A stretch of 6,887 bases of DNA, taken from positions 1 to 6,887 of the forward strand of contig URYK01000085.1 of assembly GCA_900552125.1 (NCBI GenBank), read 5' to 3'. The notes under the pieces were generated by a model. The model did no database searches. It was not told where the DNA came from and saw only the letters and a list, made by a program, of their open reading frames with translations. Source of the DNA: an uncultured Solobacterium sp. (GTDB taxonomy: Bacteria > Bacillota_I > Bacilli_A > Erysipelotrichales > Erysipelotrichaceae). Shown one piece after another: positions 1 through 5,836 of the stretch. The translations under genes were made by a program, and so were the position numbers. Position 1 is the first letter of the stretch. Every line of letters starts with the position of its first letter.

Positions 1-28
1 ATTGCCTTTTTTTGTTTTTTATTGTTTA

Positions 29-55
29 GGCTAATTTCGTTAAAGCCCCTTTTTT
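29..55 (+). terminator. Possible rho-independent terminator reading rightwards
   Basis: On the plus strand, GGCTAA (29-34) can pair with TTA (40-42) and GCC (45-47), leaving a two-base bulge. The hairpin is followed by CC and a run of six T (50-55). This polarity would end a plus-strand gene entering from the left of the window, which would converge on the minus-strand operon. The same region read on the minus strand has A-runs rather than T-runs after the hairpin, so it is a poor terminator for the gene ending at 55. The stem is short and bulged, so this is tentative. Confidence 0.3.
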
Positions 56-936
56 CATATATTATAATCATTAATTAAACTACGCATACATTGTAGTGCT
101 TCCTCATGACTAACCTCTGGCTCTAAGGAAATAGCCTTACCATATCCTCTTGACTTCAAGTAATCAAATAGTGAATGAAAATCAATATCTCCTTCACCTA
201 ATGCTTTATGTATAAATGGTTTTTGATATCGTTCATCATAATGGTAGTCTTTGATATGAATATGATCAATAAAAGGATAAATATTTTCTAGTTCCTGTAA
301 TAATGAATAAGAAAGATATTCACTAGGAACATTTTCTTTAATTGCACGAAAAGCATTTGCTGGATCATATAGTAATCTTAGATGTTCATCATTGATTTCC
401 TTTATCATTTCAAAAGTCATCATCCCTTTAGGTAAATGAGAATAAGGACAATTCTCTAAAACAAGAGTAATATTTTCCTTTTTAGCAATAGCAGTCGCTC
501 TCTTTAAATTTTGAAAAATGATCTGCTGATCCTGTTTTGTGCCAAAAGGAGGTTTTCTATTATCCGGCCAGCGGAAAGGAAAAATACGTATACGAGGGCA
601 ATCTAATTCTTTAGCAATTTCACAGGCTCTCTTTAAGTATCTCAAATGTTCATCTACATTTCCTTCAATTGTATAAAATTCCGGATTAAATAATGAAACT
701 TTATCATCTGGATATAGCGGACATAGAAAAAAAACAGTACTTGCCAGATTTGATACTTTCATATCATATTTCTGAAGTAAAGAGCGAATCTGATTTACTT
801 CTTCATCAGAACATGCTTCGATTGTTTTTCCAAATACATTATGCAATTCTACATACTCATACCCTTCTTCTTTAATAATTGGTAATGTCTTCTCTAAATC
901 ATTGTCAATCTGATCTGTAATTATAGATTTTAACAT
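55..936 (-). CDS. Sugar phosphate isomerase/epimerase-like TIM-barrel protein (AP endonuclease 2 superfamily)
   Basis: This 293-residue protein has the length and motif order of the xylose-isomerase-like TIM-barrel family (sugar phosphate isomerases/epimerases, IolE/IolI/tagatose-epimerase relatives). Such enzymes move a carbonyl or invert a carbon next to it, using a divalent metal. Visible motifs are VELH (29-32) on an early strand, LVLENC with E161, LLYDPANAF with D191, HIHIKD with H227, LGEGDIDF (247-254) and ISLEPEV with E272. E161, D191, H227 and E272 are the likely metal ligands by family pattern. No signal peptide or membrane segment is seen, so it should be cytoplasmic. The ATG at 934-936 has a GAAGGGAG ribosome site about 5 bases upstream, and this overlaps the end of the hydrolase gene; the gap is only 12 bases, so the two genes are cotranscribed and probably translationally coupled. 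Its place next to NanE and a hydrolase suggests a sugar or sugar-phosphate substrate, but the exact one cannot be read from the sequence. No clear terminator follows it on this strand before the window ends. Confidence 0.85.
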   Translation of the reverse strand: MLKSIITDQIDNDLEKTLPIIKEEGYEYVELHNVFGKTIEACSDEEVNQIRSLLQKYDMKVSNLASTVFFLCPLYPDDKVSLFNPEFYTIEGNVDEHLRYLKRACEIAKELDCPRIRIFPFRWPDNRKPPFGTKQDQQIIFQNLKRATAIAKKENITLVLENCPYSHLPKGMMTFEMIKEINDEHLRLLYDPANAFRAIKENVPSEYLSYSLLQELENIYPFIDHIHIKDYHYDERYQKPFIHKALGEGDIDFHSLFDYLKSRGYGKAISLEPEVSHEEALQCMRSLINDYNI

Positions 937-948
937 ACTTTCTCCCTT

Positions 949-1728
949 CTATATTTTTAAATTATGATCTAACCATACATTTAGTTTATCAGCTAATTCA
1001 TTAACTTTTGTTATATCATCTGTTTTCGCATGAAATGTATGATTTGTATTTTGAATAATCATTAATTCTACATTATCCATTCCGCAATCCTGTACAAACT
1101 GATAGCCAATTTGAGGCTCAATTGTTGGATCATCACTTGCTACACAGACTAAAATAGGATTTCTATAATCATATATTTTTTCATTTAAACACGTTCTTCC
1201 TTCTATAAAGAAATTAGAAAATAATAGTTCTTCTCTTCCATCACTTGTCTTAATAATTACATATTCTTTATTGAAATCAAAAGGAATCAGTTTTTCTAAA
1301 AATGCCTCATCCTTTATATTGATTGCACCATTTAATGTCACAATACATTTACTGTTTAAATCAGCACATAGAAATGCTACCCGACCACCTAGGCTATGTC
1401 CTAGAATTCCAATCTTATCCTTATTTAATGAACTGTTTTTTCGTAGATATTCAAATACTGTCTTAGTTTCTTTTATCATCGTGTGTAAGCTGTAATTTCT
1501 TCTTGAATAACGATTTTCTCCCATACTAGCAAAATCAATTCTAGCACTCGCTATACCATTATCTTTTAGCTTTTTCGCAAGTTTTCGAAATAAATAGCCA
1601 TCTCCTTCTTTATATGCCATAAATCCATGTAACATCAATACACATGGAAAAAAGCTTCCTTCATCAGGGTATTCAATTACTATTGGAATATCATGATCCA
1701 CACAACGAATAAACAATCTCTCTTCCAT
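949..1728 (-). CDS. Alpha/beta hydrolase (serine esterase/acyl hydrolase-like)
   Basis: This 259-residue protein has a complete alpha/beta-hydrolase core. LMLHGF (31-36) is the oxyanion-hole strand, GILGHSLGG (107-115) carries the nucleophile S112 in a GxSxG elbow, ASDDPTIEP (197-205) supplies the acid (D199 or D200), and QNTNHTFH (226-233) supplies the catalytic histidine, most likely H230. The spacing resembles bacterial feruloyl/cinnamoyl esterase-like and dienelactone-hydrolase-like members with a small cap. No secretion signal is present, so it acts in the cytoplasm, perhaps deacylating an imported sugar or small ester; the substrate is inferred from context only. The ATG at 1726-1728 is preceded by a TGAGGT ribosome site about 9 bases away. 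It lies 79 bases after nanE, with a strong hairpin in between, and 12 bases before the TIM-barrel gene. This makes the last two genes a tightly coupled pair that may be expressed at a different level from nanE. Confidence 0.88.
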   Translation of the reverse strand: MEERLFIRCVDHDIPIVIEYPDEGSFFPCVLMLHGFMAYKEGDGYLFRKLAKKLKDNGIASARIDFASMGENRYSRRNYSLHTMIKETKTVFEYLRKNSSLNKDKIGILGHSLGGRVAFLCADLNSKCIVTLNGAINIKDEAFLEKLIPFDFNKEYVIIKTSDGREELLFSNFFIEGRTCLNEKIYDYRNPILVCVASDDPTIEPQIGYQFVQDCGMDNVELMIIQNTNHTFHAKTDDITKVNELADKLNVWLDHNLKI

Positions 1729-1757
1729 TATAATTTTACCTCATTCTTTTTTTATAT

Positions 1758-1794
1758 AAGAAAACACGATAACTGTATATTATCGCATTTTCTT
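1758..1794 (-). terminator. Hairpin terminator or attenuator between nanE and the hydrolase gene
   Basis: A 15-bp inverted repeat (1758-1772 with 1780-1794, 7-base loop) begins 13 bases after the nanE stop. As minus-strand RNA all 15 positions pair, two of them as G-U wobbles. As plus-strand RNA the same two positions are C-A mismatches, so the structure favours the nanE transcript. The outer stem is an A-run facing a T-rich arm, which gives a stem plus a T-tract (GTTTTCTTAT). A partial terminator that lowers expression of the two downstream genes is the simplest reading. The T-run at 1793-1798 could also let it work on the plus strand, although no gene runs that way here. Confidence 0.6.
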
Positions 1795-1807
1795 TTTTAA
1801 ACTATGA

Positions 1808-2473
1808 TTATTTAATTACTGCAGAAAAGCGTTTTGCAATATTCTGAGGACGTGTAATAGCTCCTCCAACAACTGCACAATAGGCACCAGCATCCAAAAC
1901 AGCTTTTAAATCTTCTGGTGTATTGATTTTACCTTCCGCAATCACTGGAACATGTAAATCCTTTACTAATTTCTTAATTAATTCAATATTAGGCCCATCT
2001 ACGTTTTTACTATATGGAGTATAACCGCAAAGAGTAGTAGACACACAATCAAATCCCATTTTTTCAGCTGCTACACATTCTTCATATGTAGAGCAGTCTG
2101 CCATTACTTCTACTCCATGTTCCTTAATATAATGAACCAGATCTTCTAGCTTTTCACCATGAGGACGAAGTCGATCTGTAGCATCTAAAGCAATCATATC
2201 ACAGCCAACTGCTAATAATTCATCAACTTCTTTTTTCGTCGGTGTGATATATACATCGCTGTCATCATAATTACGCTTAACAATACCAATAATTGGAAGA
2301 TCTACATTCTTTTGGATTTCTAAAATATCTGCCATACTTTGCGCACGAATCCCGCTAGCTCCTCCTTGAGCTGCCGCAAGTGCCATTCTCCCCATAATAA
2401 ATGGGGAATGCAGTGGTTCCTCAGGCAATGCCTGACAGGAAATAATTAGCTTTCCTTTTACTTCTTTTAACAT
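1808..2473 (-). CDS. nanE: N-acetylmannosamine-6-phosphate 2-epimerase (NanE)
   Basis: This enzyme converts ManNAc-6-phosphate to GlcNAc-6-phosphate, the step that links sialic acid or ManNAc breakdown to amino-sugar catabolism. At 221 residues it has full family length and is a single TIM barrel. Family blocks seen in order are ISCQALPEEPLHSP (11-24), GASGIRAQS (38-46), LPIIGIVKRNY (59-69), VYITPTKKEVD (74-84), MIALDATDRLRP (93-104), STTLCGYT (145-152), VIAEGKIN (177-184) and a phosphate-binding AVVGGAITRP (200-209). K66 and E180 fall at the numbers I recall for the catalytic residues of the Clostridium perfringens enzyme, and R43 and D126 are also in place, so it should be active. The ATG start at 2471-2473 has AAAGGAG 9 bases upstream. 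It follows gntR by 132 bases, with its own candidate promoter in the gap. The usual partners (nanA lyase, nanK kinase, nagA, nagB) are not in the window, so it may serve another ManNAc source or sit in a split pathway. Confidence 0.96.
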   Translation of the reverse strand: MLKEVKGKLIISCQALPEEPLHSPFIMGRMALAAAQGGASGIRAQSMADILEIQKNVDLPIIGIVKRNYDDSDVYITPTKKEVDELLAVGCDMIALDATDRLRPHGEKLEDLVHYIKEHGVEVMADCSTYEECVAAEKMGFDCVSTTLCGYTPYSKNVDGPNIELIKKLVKDLHVPVIAEGKINTPEDLKAVLDAGAYCAVVGGAITRPQNIAKRFSAVIK

Positions 2474-2551
2474 ATATTCACGCTCCTTTAAAATAAAGTA
2501 AATGAAATAATGAAAAGAGATATTATAGTCATTTTACACACGATATGAGAA
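2471..2551 (-). promoter_or_regulatory. Candidate nanE promoter and ribosome binding site
   Basis: On the minus strand a perfect TATAAT (plus positions 2522-2527) lies 18 bases after TTCTCA (2546-2551), which matches four of six -35 consensus bases. The predicted start near 2515 would leave a leader of about 40 bases that ends in AAAGGAG before the nanE ATG. The -10 box falls within one arm of a 10-bp inverted repeat described separately. This promoter would allow nanE and the genes beyond it to be transcribed apart from the pgi-manA part of the operon. Confidence 0.5.
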
Positions 2552-2595
2552 CATAAAATCACATCTTAATGTTTTAAATGATCCAATAATATCTC
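2517..2595. repeat. Perfect 10-bp inverted repeat spanning the nanE promoter region
   Basis: GAGATATTAT at 2517-2526 is matched by its exact complement ATAATATCTC at 2586-2595, with 59 bases between the arms. The first arm covers the nanE -10 box and runs towards the start point, and the second lies 10 bases beyond the gntR stop. It could be a pair of operator half-sites joined by looping, or the closing stem of a structured RNA in a transcript reading through from gntR. Both arms are AT-rich, so chance is possible, but a perfect 10-base match placed on a promoter is notable. Confidence 0.55.
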
Positions 2596-2605
2596 AATTC
2601 CTTTC

Positions 2606-3340
2606 TTAATAATTTTTTAAATCAACGGAATAAGAATATCGATCCCCGCGATAATAAGAAACCGTATATTCAATTGGTTCATTTTTCGCATTATACGCTG
2701 TTCGAATACGTTTAAATATAGCACCGCCTCTTTTCATATTCAGAGCTGATGCTAGCTGATTATCCGCAAGAATAGCCTGAAAGTTTTCATGAACATAAAC
2801 TGGCATTCCAATTCCAGCTTTGTCAAACACATCATACATGGAACCTTTAAAAGCTTCTTCATCTAAAGGAAGAGGATAATCTCCATTGATATAAGTTTCA
2901 AAAACAACAATTGGTTCTCCATCTGCAGTACGAATTCGATAAAGGTGATATACCTCTGCGCCTTCATTCAGCTTTAATTGTTCTCTTACCTTATCACTAG
3001 CTTTAATTCTTTCAATTTTAATTTCAGCTGTACCGGCTTCTTTGCCGCGATCCTGCATTTCTTTAGTAAAACTGCGAATCGCACATAAGCTCTCATCTAT
3101 TCTCTCACTATAAGTGACAGTCGTCCCTTTTCCTCGTTGTCTTTTGACATAGCCTTCTTTTTCTAGATCTGCTATTGCCTGTCTTATTGTAATACGACTA
3201 ACTTTAAACATTTTTTCTAATTCCAATTCACTTGGAATCAGTTCCCCATAAGCATAACCGCCATTTACTATTTTTGCCTTCAAGTACTCTTGAATTTGTA
3301 AATATAAAGGCATTGCCCCTTTTGTAAAATTCAGCTGCAA
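2606..3340 (-). CDS. GntR-family transcriptional regulator, HutC subfamily (UTRA domain)
   Basis: This 244-residue protein is a DNA-binding regulator that most likely controls the surrounding sugar-phosphate genes. The N-terminal winged helix-turn-helix covers about residues 10-77: PLYLQIQEYLKAKI, then IPSELELEKMFKVSR (recognition region), TIRQAIADLEKEGYV, and a wing with RQRGKGTTV. A UTRA ligand domain follows, about 95-240, with the typical VYHLYRIRTADGEPIVVFE (residues 129-147) and the C-terminal YTVSYYRGDRYSYSV. UTRA domains of the NagR/YvoA/TreR type often bind phosphosugars, so GlcNAc-6-P, Man-6-P or Glc-6-P are reasonable ligands, though this is inferred. It starts at TTG (3338-3340). 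That start is chosen because GAGGG lies 7 bases upstream, whereas the ATG at residue 10 has its AAGGGG only about 2 bases away. It sits 54 bases after manA and 132 before nanE. Candidate operators are at its own promoter and at the pgi promoter. Confidence 0.93.
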   Translation of the reverse strand: MQLNFTKGAMPLYLQIQEYLKAKIVNGGYAYGELIPSELELEKMFKVSRITIRQAIADLEKEGYVKRQRGKGTTVTYSERIDESLCAIRSFTKEMQDRGKEAGTAEIKIERIKASDKVREQLKLNEGAEVYHLYRIRTADGEPIVVFETYINGDYPLPLDEEAFKGSMYDVFDKAGIGMPVYVHENFQAILADNQLASALNMKRGGAIFKRIRTAYNAKNEPIEYTVSYYRGDRYSYSVDLKNY

Positions 3341-3353
3341 GATGTCACCCTCT
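3338..3353 (-). promoter_or_regulatory. Ribosome binding site that sets a TTG start for gntR
   Basis: Read on the minus strand, GAGGGTGACATC is followed directly by TTG, giving a GAGGG core with 7-base spacing. The next in-frame ATG, nine codons later, has its purine run almost touching the start codon. The TTG start also keeps the short leader peptide usually seen before the winged-helix domain. A TTG start may hold regulator levels low. Confidence 0.7.
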
Positions 3354-3362
3354 TTCTCTTAC

Positions 3363-3394
3363 ATTATAACGCATTCATCACATTATTTCATCAA
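3363..3394 (-). promoter_or_regulatory. Candidate internal promoter for gntR
   Basis: A perfect TATAAT on the minus strand (3363-3368) lies within GTTATAAT, one base off the GTTATAAC core of the palindrome at the pgi promoter. The -35 region is weak: TTGATG (3389-3394) is 20 bases away, and closer hexamers match poorly. Two direct copies of TTCATCA (plus strand 3374-3380 and 3387-3393) lie beside it. The region abuts the manA stop codon. It may let the regulator control its own level. Confidence 0.35.
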
Positions 3395-5134
3395 TTATCT
3401 TACATAAGCTTTGATAATTTTAATTATTTTTCCTTCACTAGCACCATAAGGGCGAATTGTATATTCAGCAATAGATGCAGGAATAATGAATGTTTCTGCA
3501 TAATGCACAACAAATGGCTCAAATGCTCCATCTGTACTTTCAACAACTGCTTCTTCTCCTTCAATCAGATTTAACATATTTACAGTGTGATTTGTTTTGT
3601 GATATGTTGTAGTATCTGTTGTATATCGTCTTGTTTCTAGATATTCTAATTCATGAAGACCAGTGTGTTCAATCTTACATATATTATTTTCTTCCTCTAC
3701 CTCATATACCGCATTTACCAAATTTTCTTTTACCCATGAAGTAGTTCGATTCCATTGAATAACTTCTTTACCATGTTCAATATGAACTGGTCTAGGAAGA
3801 CCATCTAATCCTATACGTTCCCAATCCCATAGCTTGAATGTAAAGATATAAGGAGTCGCACTGATTTCAAGAACCATTGCCCCGCTTCCTGAACAATGAC
3901 AAGTTCCCGCAGGAATTAAGAAATGGTCATGTTTCTTTGCAGGAAATTTATTTACATATTTTTCCGCATCAAATACAATTTCTCCTCTTTGTGCACTTCT
4001 TAAGTCCTCGATCATCTGTTTTGAATCAATATTTTCCTTTAACCCTAGATATACGCATGCATCTTCTTTTGCGTCTAAGATATAATAACTTTCATCCTGT
4101 GTGTATGTCATACCAAAGTTTTTCTTGATATACTCAGTTAATGGATGCACCTGTAAAGATAAGTTCTGTCCTTCCATAGTATCCAGGAAGTCAAATCGGA
4201 TGGGAAATTCTGCCCCAAAACGAGCAAAAACCTGTTCTCCTAATAAAGCTCTTGGCTGATATAAAACTAAATCCATAGCAGGCAGTTCAAATACTACACC
4301 ATCATAATCAAACAAAATGCTATTTTCTTCTGGTACACCATCAAAACTCCATGCATAATTATCCTTAGAAGGATCTAAATCACAAACTTCTTTCATCCAT
4401 TGTCCTCCCCAGACACCTGGATCAAAGTATGGAACAGTACGGAATGGCTTTTGTGCCAGTTGTTTTAAGCTTTCTCTAAATGTATCGCCACTAATCATCT
4501 TAGGATCATTTTTCTTATTCGTATCTACAACATAATCGAAAGAATCAAAACGGCGTGCTTTATGTTTATCTGCGATACGCCATTCGATAAAGAATCCTCT
4601 CTTTATTTTTCTTAAAGAATCCTCATCATTGTTTTCTGCTTTATAATTTGGCATTCCAGCGCGATAACGAAGCTGAATTTCCCAACGTGCCATATCAAAA
4701 TATACCTGAATATCACCTTCATGAATCAAAGAAGCTGCTACACCACAGATTACAGTTAATCCTTTATAATTTTTAACATCTTCCTGTGCTTGTTTTAACT
4801 TTTCTTCATCCATAAAATCAACAAAATCGCCATAGTACATTTTTCCAAATACTCGATCATCTGTTAAATGATATTTCATTTGTTCTGTAATTGTTTTTCC
4901 ATCTTTAAATACATCAAAGGATTCAATTACATGATCAGCATGTAATAAATCTACTAGAGTCTTAACTTCTTCCTCATCTACTCCTGGATAATAATCAAGA
5001 ACGATAATGGTATCATTTTCTACCTTTTCTAGTAATGTTTTCGCAATATTTACATATCCGCAGATTGCATGGTGTCCCTCTATTTTAGTTTTAGGGAACT
5101 TATCATATTTTGATTTAAAATTTAAGTAACTCAT
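3395..5134 (-). CDS. Class I mannose-6-phosphate isomerase with a long N-terminal kinase-like domain
   Basis: The C-terminal part (about residues 230-579) is a cupin phosphomannose isomerase that interconverts mannose-6-P and fructose-6-P using zinc. It shows VPYFDPGVWGGQW (234-246), the metal motif LSLQVHP with Q328 and H330, E348 in TQDESYYIL, and PAGTCHCSGSG with H413. FTFKLWDWER (431-440) follows, matching the TYRxYDxxR stretch of short bacterial ManA proteins but with lysine at 434 where they have arginine. At 579 residues it is far longer than ordinary ManA (about 315-390). The extra N-terminal ~220 residues have no PMI motif. GLTVICGVAASLI (125-137) and the following DIQVYFDMARWEIQLRYR (141-158) recall the later core strand and lid of P-loop nucleoside/uridine-kinase folds, but no GxxxxGK[ST] loop exists, so any kinase activity is doubtful. 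Start ATG 5132-5134 has AGGAGG 7 bases upstream. It follows the cupin PGI by 40 bases, in the same operon. The PMI call is firm; the role of the N-terminal domain is unknown. Confidence 0.9.
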   Translation of the reverse strand: MSYLNFKSKYDKFPKTKIEGHHAICGYVNIAKTLLEKVENDTIIVLDYYPGVDEEEVKTLVDLLHADHVIESFDVFKDGKTITEQMKYHLTDDRVFGKMYYGDFVDFMDEEKLKQAQEDVKNYKGLTVICGVAASLIHEGDIQVYFDMARWEIQLRYRAGMPNYKAENNDEDSLRKIKRGFFIEWRIADKHKARRFDSFDYVVDTNKKNDPKMISGDTFRESLKQLAQKPFRTVPYFDPGVWGGQWMKEVCDLDPSKDNYAWSFDGVPEENSILFDYDGVVFELPAMDLVLYQPRALLGEQVFARFGAEFPIRFDFLDTMEGQNLSLQVHPLTEYIKKNFGMTYTQDESYYILDAKEDACVYLGLKENIDSKQMIEDLRSAQRGEIVFDAEKYVNKFPAKKHDHFLIPAGTCHCSGSGAMVLEISATPYIFTFKLWDWERIGLDGLPRPVHIEHGKEVIQWNRTTSWVKENLVNAVYEVEEENNICKIEHTGLHELEYLETRRYTTDTTTYHKTNHTVNMLNLIEGEEAVVESTDGAFEPFVVHYAETFIIPASIAEYTIRPYGASEGKIIKIIKAYVR

Positions 5135-5174
5135 TTCATTTCCTCCTCGTACATCATTTCTAAATAAGTTTTTA

Positions 5175-5723
5175 TTATCTGACTTTTATTTCTCCATTTT
5201 CTTTAAATATTCTTACTGAAAAAGGCATTTTTTCTACTTTTTCATAATCATGCCCTGCATTTGTTGGCCAGCATGCTCCTACATGTAATTGTTCATCACC
5301 TGTATTTACTAATCGATGAGCAAGTCTTCCGTCAATATGATGAACAGTGCCTACTGACATTTTTTCCGCATAACACTCTCCACTTTCAACCATTAATAAA
5401 AGTAATCCCTCACCTTTAAGACAGAAATAGACTTCCATACAACTCATGTCTTTGTGGAAATGCCCTCTTGTCACATTACATTCTCCATTTACAAGTACAG
5501 GTTCCATTACAGTTAAACCCCAATTTAGATTTCCTTTAATCGCTGGGTCTTCTTCATTGTAAGAATAAACCTGATACATAAGTGTATCTTTAGGTAGAGA
5601 TGTATCTTCTTTAGCATAGACAGATGCGATATCCTGATAGACTTTTTTAGACGTTTGGACATGCTCTCCCTTAAGATTGCCATTCACAAAATCCTGCATA
5701 ACCCGTGCTTCTTTGATTACCAT
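5175..5723 (-). CDS. pgiA: Cupin-type (archaeal-style) glucose-6-phosphate isomerase
   Basis: This 182-residue cupin interconverts glucose-6-P and fructose-6-P. It belongs to the small metal-dependent PGI family first known from Thermococcales (PF06560), which is unrelated to the common ~450-residue PGI. The key blocks are RGHFHKDMSCMEVYFCLKGE (86-105), a cupin motif carrying H88, H90 and E97, then VGTVHHIDGRLAHRLVNTGD (124-143) with H136, and the closing AGHDYE (156-161). H88, H90, E97 and H136 match the metal-ligand numbers I recall for the Pyrococcus furiosus enzyme, so the site is intact. No signal or membrane segment is seen. The ATG at 5721-5723 follows GAGGTGA with about 5-base spacing; a second ATG at residue 9 has a weaker site. 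It is the first gene of the leftward operon, with manA 40 bases downstream, so both products feed fructose-6-P. A palindrome on its promoter suggests control by the GntR protein encoded two genes on. Confidence 0.92.
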   Translation of the reverse strand: MVIKEARVMQDFVNGNLKGEHVQTSKKVYQDIASVYAKEDTSLPKDTLMYQVYSYNEEDPAIKGNLNWGLTVMEPVLVNGECNVTRGHFHKDMSCMEVYFCLKGEGLLLLMVESGECYAEKMSVGTVHHIDGRLAHRLVNTGDEQLHVGACWPTNAGHDYEKVEKMPFSVRIFKENGEIKVR

Positions 5724-5741
5724 ACCATCACCTCTTACTTA

Positions 5742-5755
5742 AATGTTATAACATT
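5742..5755. promoter_or_regulatory. Perfect 14-bp palindrome, candidate GntR operator
   Basis: AATGTTATAACATT is its own reverse complement. Its centre GTTATAAC fits the general GntR-family operator pattern GT(N)xAC. It overlaps the -10 and start region of the pgi promoter, where a bound repressor would block transcription. A repeat of ATGTTATAA occurs at 5807-5815, beside the promoter of the divergent glycosyltransferase gene. Binding by the regulator encoded at 2606-3340 is inferred from position and symmetry. Confidence 0.55.
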
Positions 5756-5781
5756 ATACTATTTATGTCAATAATTGTTTA
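5743..5781 (-). promoter_or_regulatory. Promoter of the pgi-manA-gntR operon
   Basis: Two overlapping minus-strand candidates are visible. One has a perfect -35 TTGACA (5766-5771) with TAACAT (5743-5748) 17 bases on. The other has a perfect -10 TATAAT (5753-5758) with TAAACA (5776-5781) 17 bases before it. Either start lies a few dozen bases at most before the GAGGTGA ribosome site. The 14-bp palindrome covers the -10 in both readings. Confidence 0.6.
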
Positions 5782-5832
5782 TTTTTGAGAAAATTTATTT
5801 ATAATTATGTTATAATTACAACATTGGAGGGG
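5777..5832 (+). promoter_or_regulatory. Candidate promoter and ribosome site of the glycosyltransferase gene
   Basis: The plus strand has two perfect TATAAT boxes (5800-5805 and 5811-5816). The first gives a reasonable leader of about 25 bases; the second would leave only about 14. The -35 match is weak in each case: GTTTAT (5777-5782) stands 17 bases before the first box, and TTGAGA (5785-5790) stands 20 before the second. GGAGGGG at 5826-5832 is a strong ribosome site for the ATG at 5837. A TAATTAT-gtt-ATAATTA dyad (5802-5818) covers both -10 boxes. Confidence 0.45.
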
Positions 5833-5836
5833 TCTT

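Noticed and set aside
693..875. 60-codon plus-strand open frame
   Set aside because: It lies antisense within the TIM-barrel gene, has no ribosome site or recognisable motif, and is best explained as a shadow.
1271..1495. 74-codon plus-strand open frame
   Set aside because: It is antisense to the hydrolase core, including the nucleophile elbow, with no family features of its own.
2474..2605. Riboswitch in the gap before nanE
   Set aside because: The gap is AT-rich with one long-range inverted repeat, and I recognise no known aptamer core (for example no glmS-like or purine-type conserved blocks).
3311..3313. ATG at residue 10 of the GntR protein as its start
   Set aside because: The purine-rich site is about 2 bases from this ATG, too close, while the upstream TTG has a well-spaced GAGGG.
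3877..4128. 83-codon plus-strand open frame
   Set aside because: It is antisense to the PMI cupin motifs and lacks a convincing ribosome site or domain.
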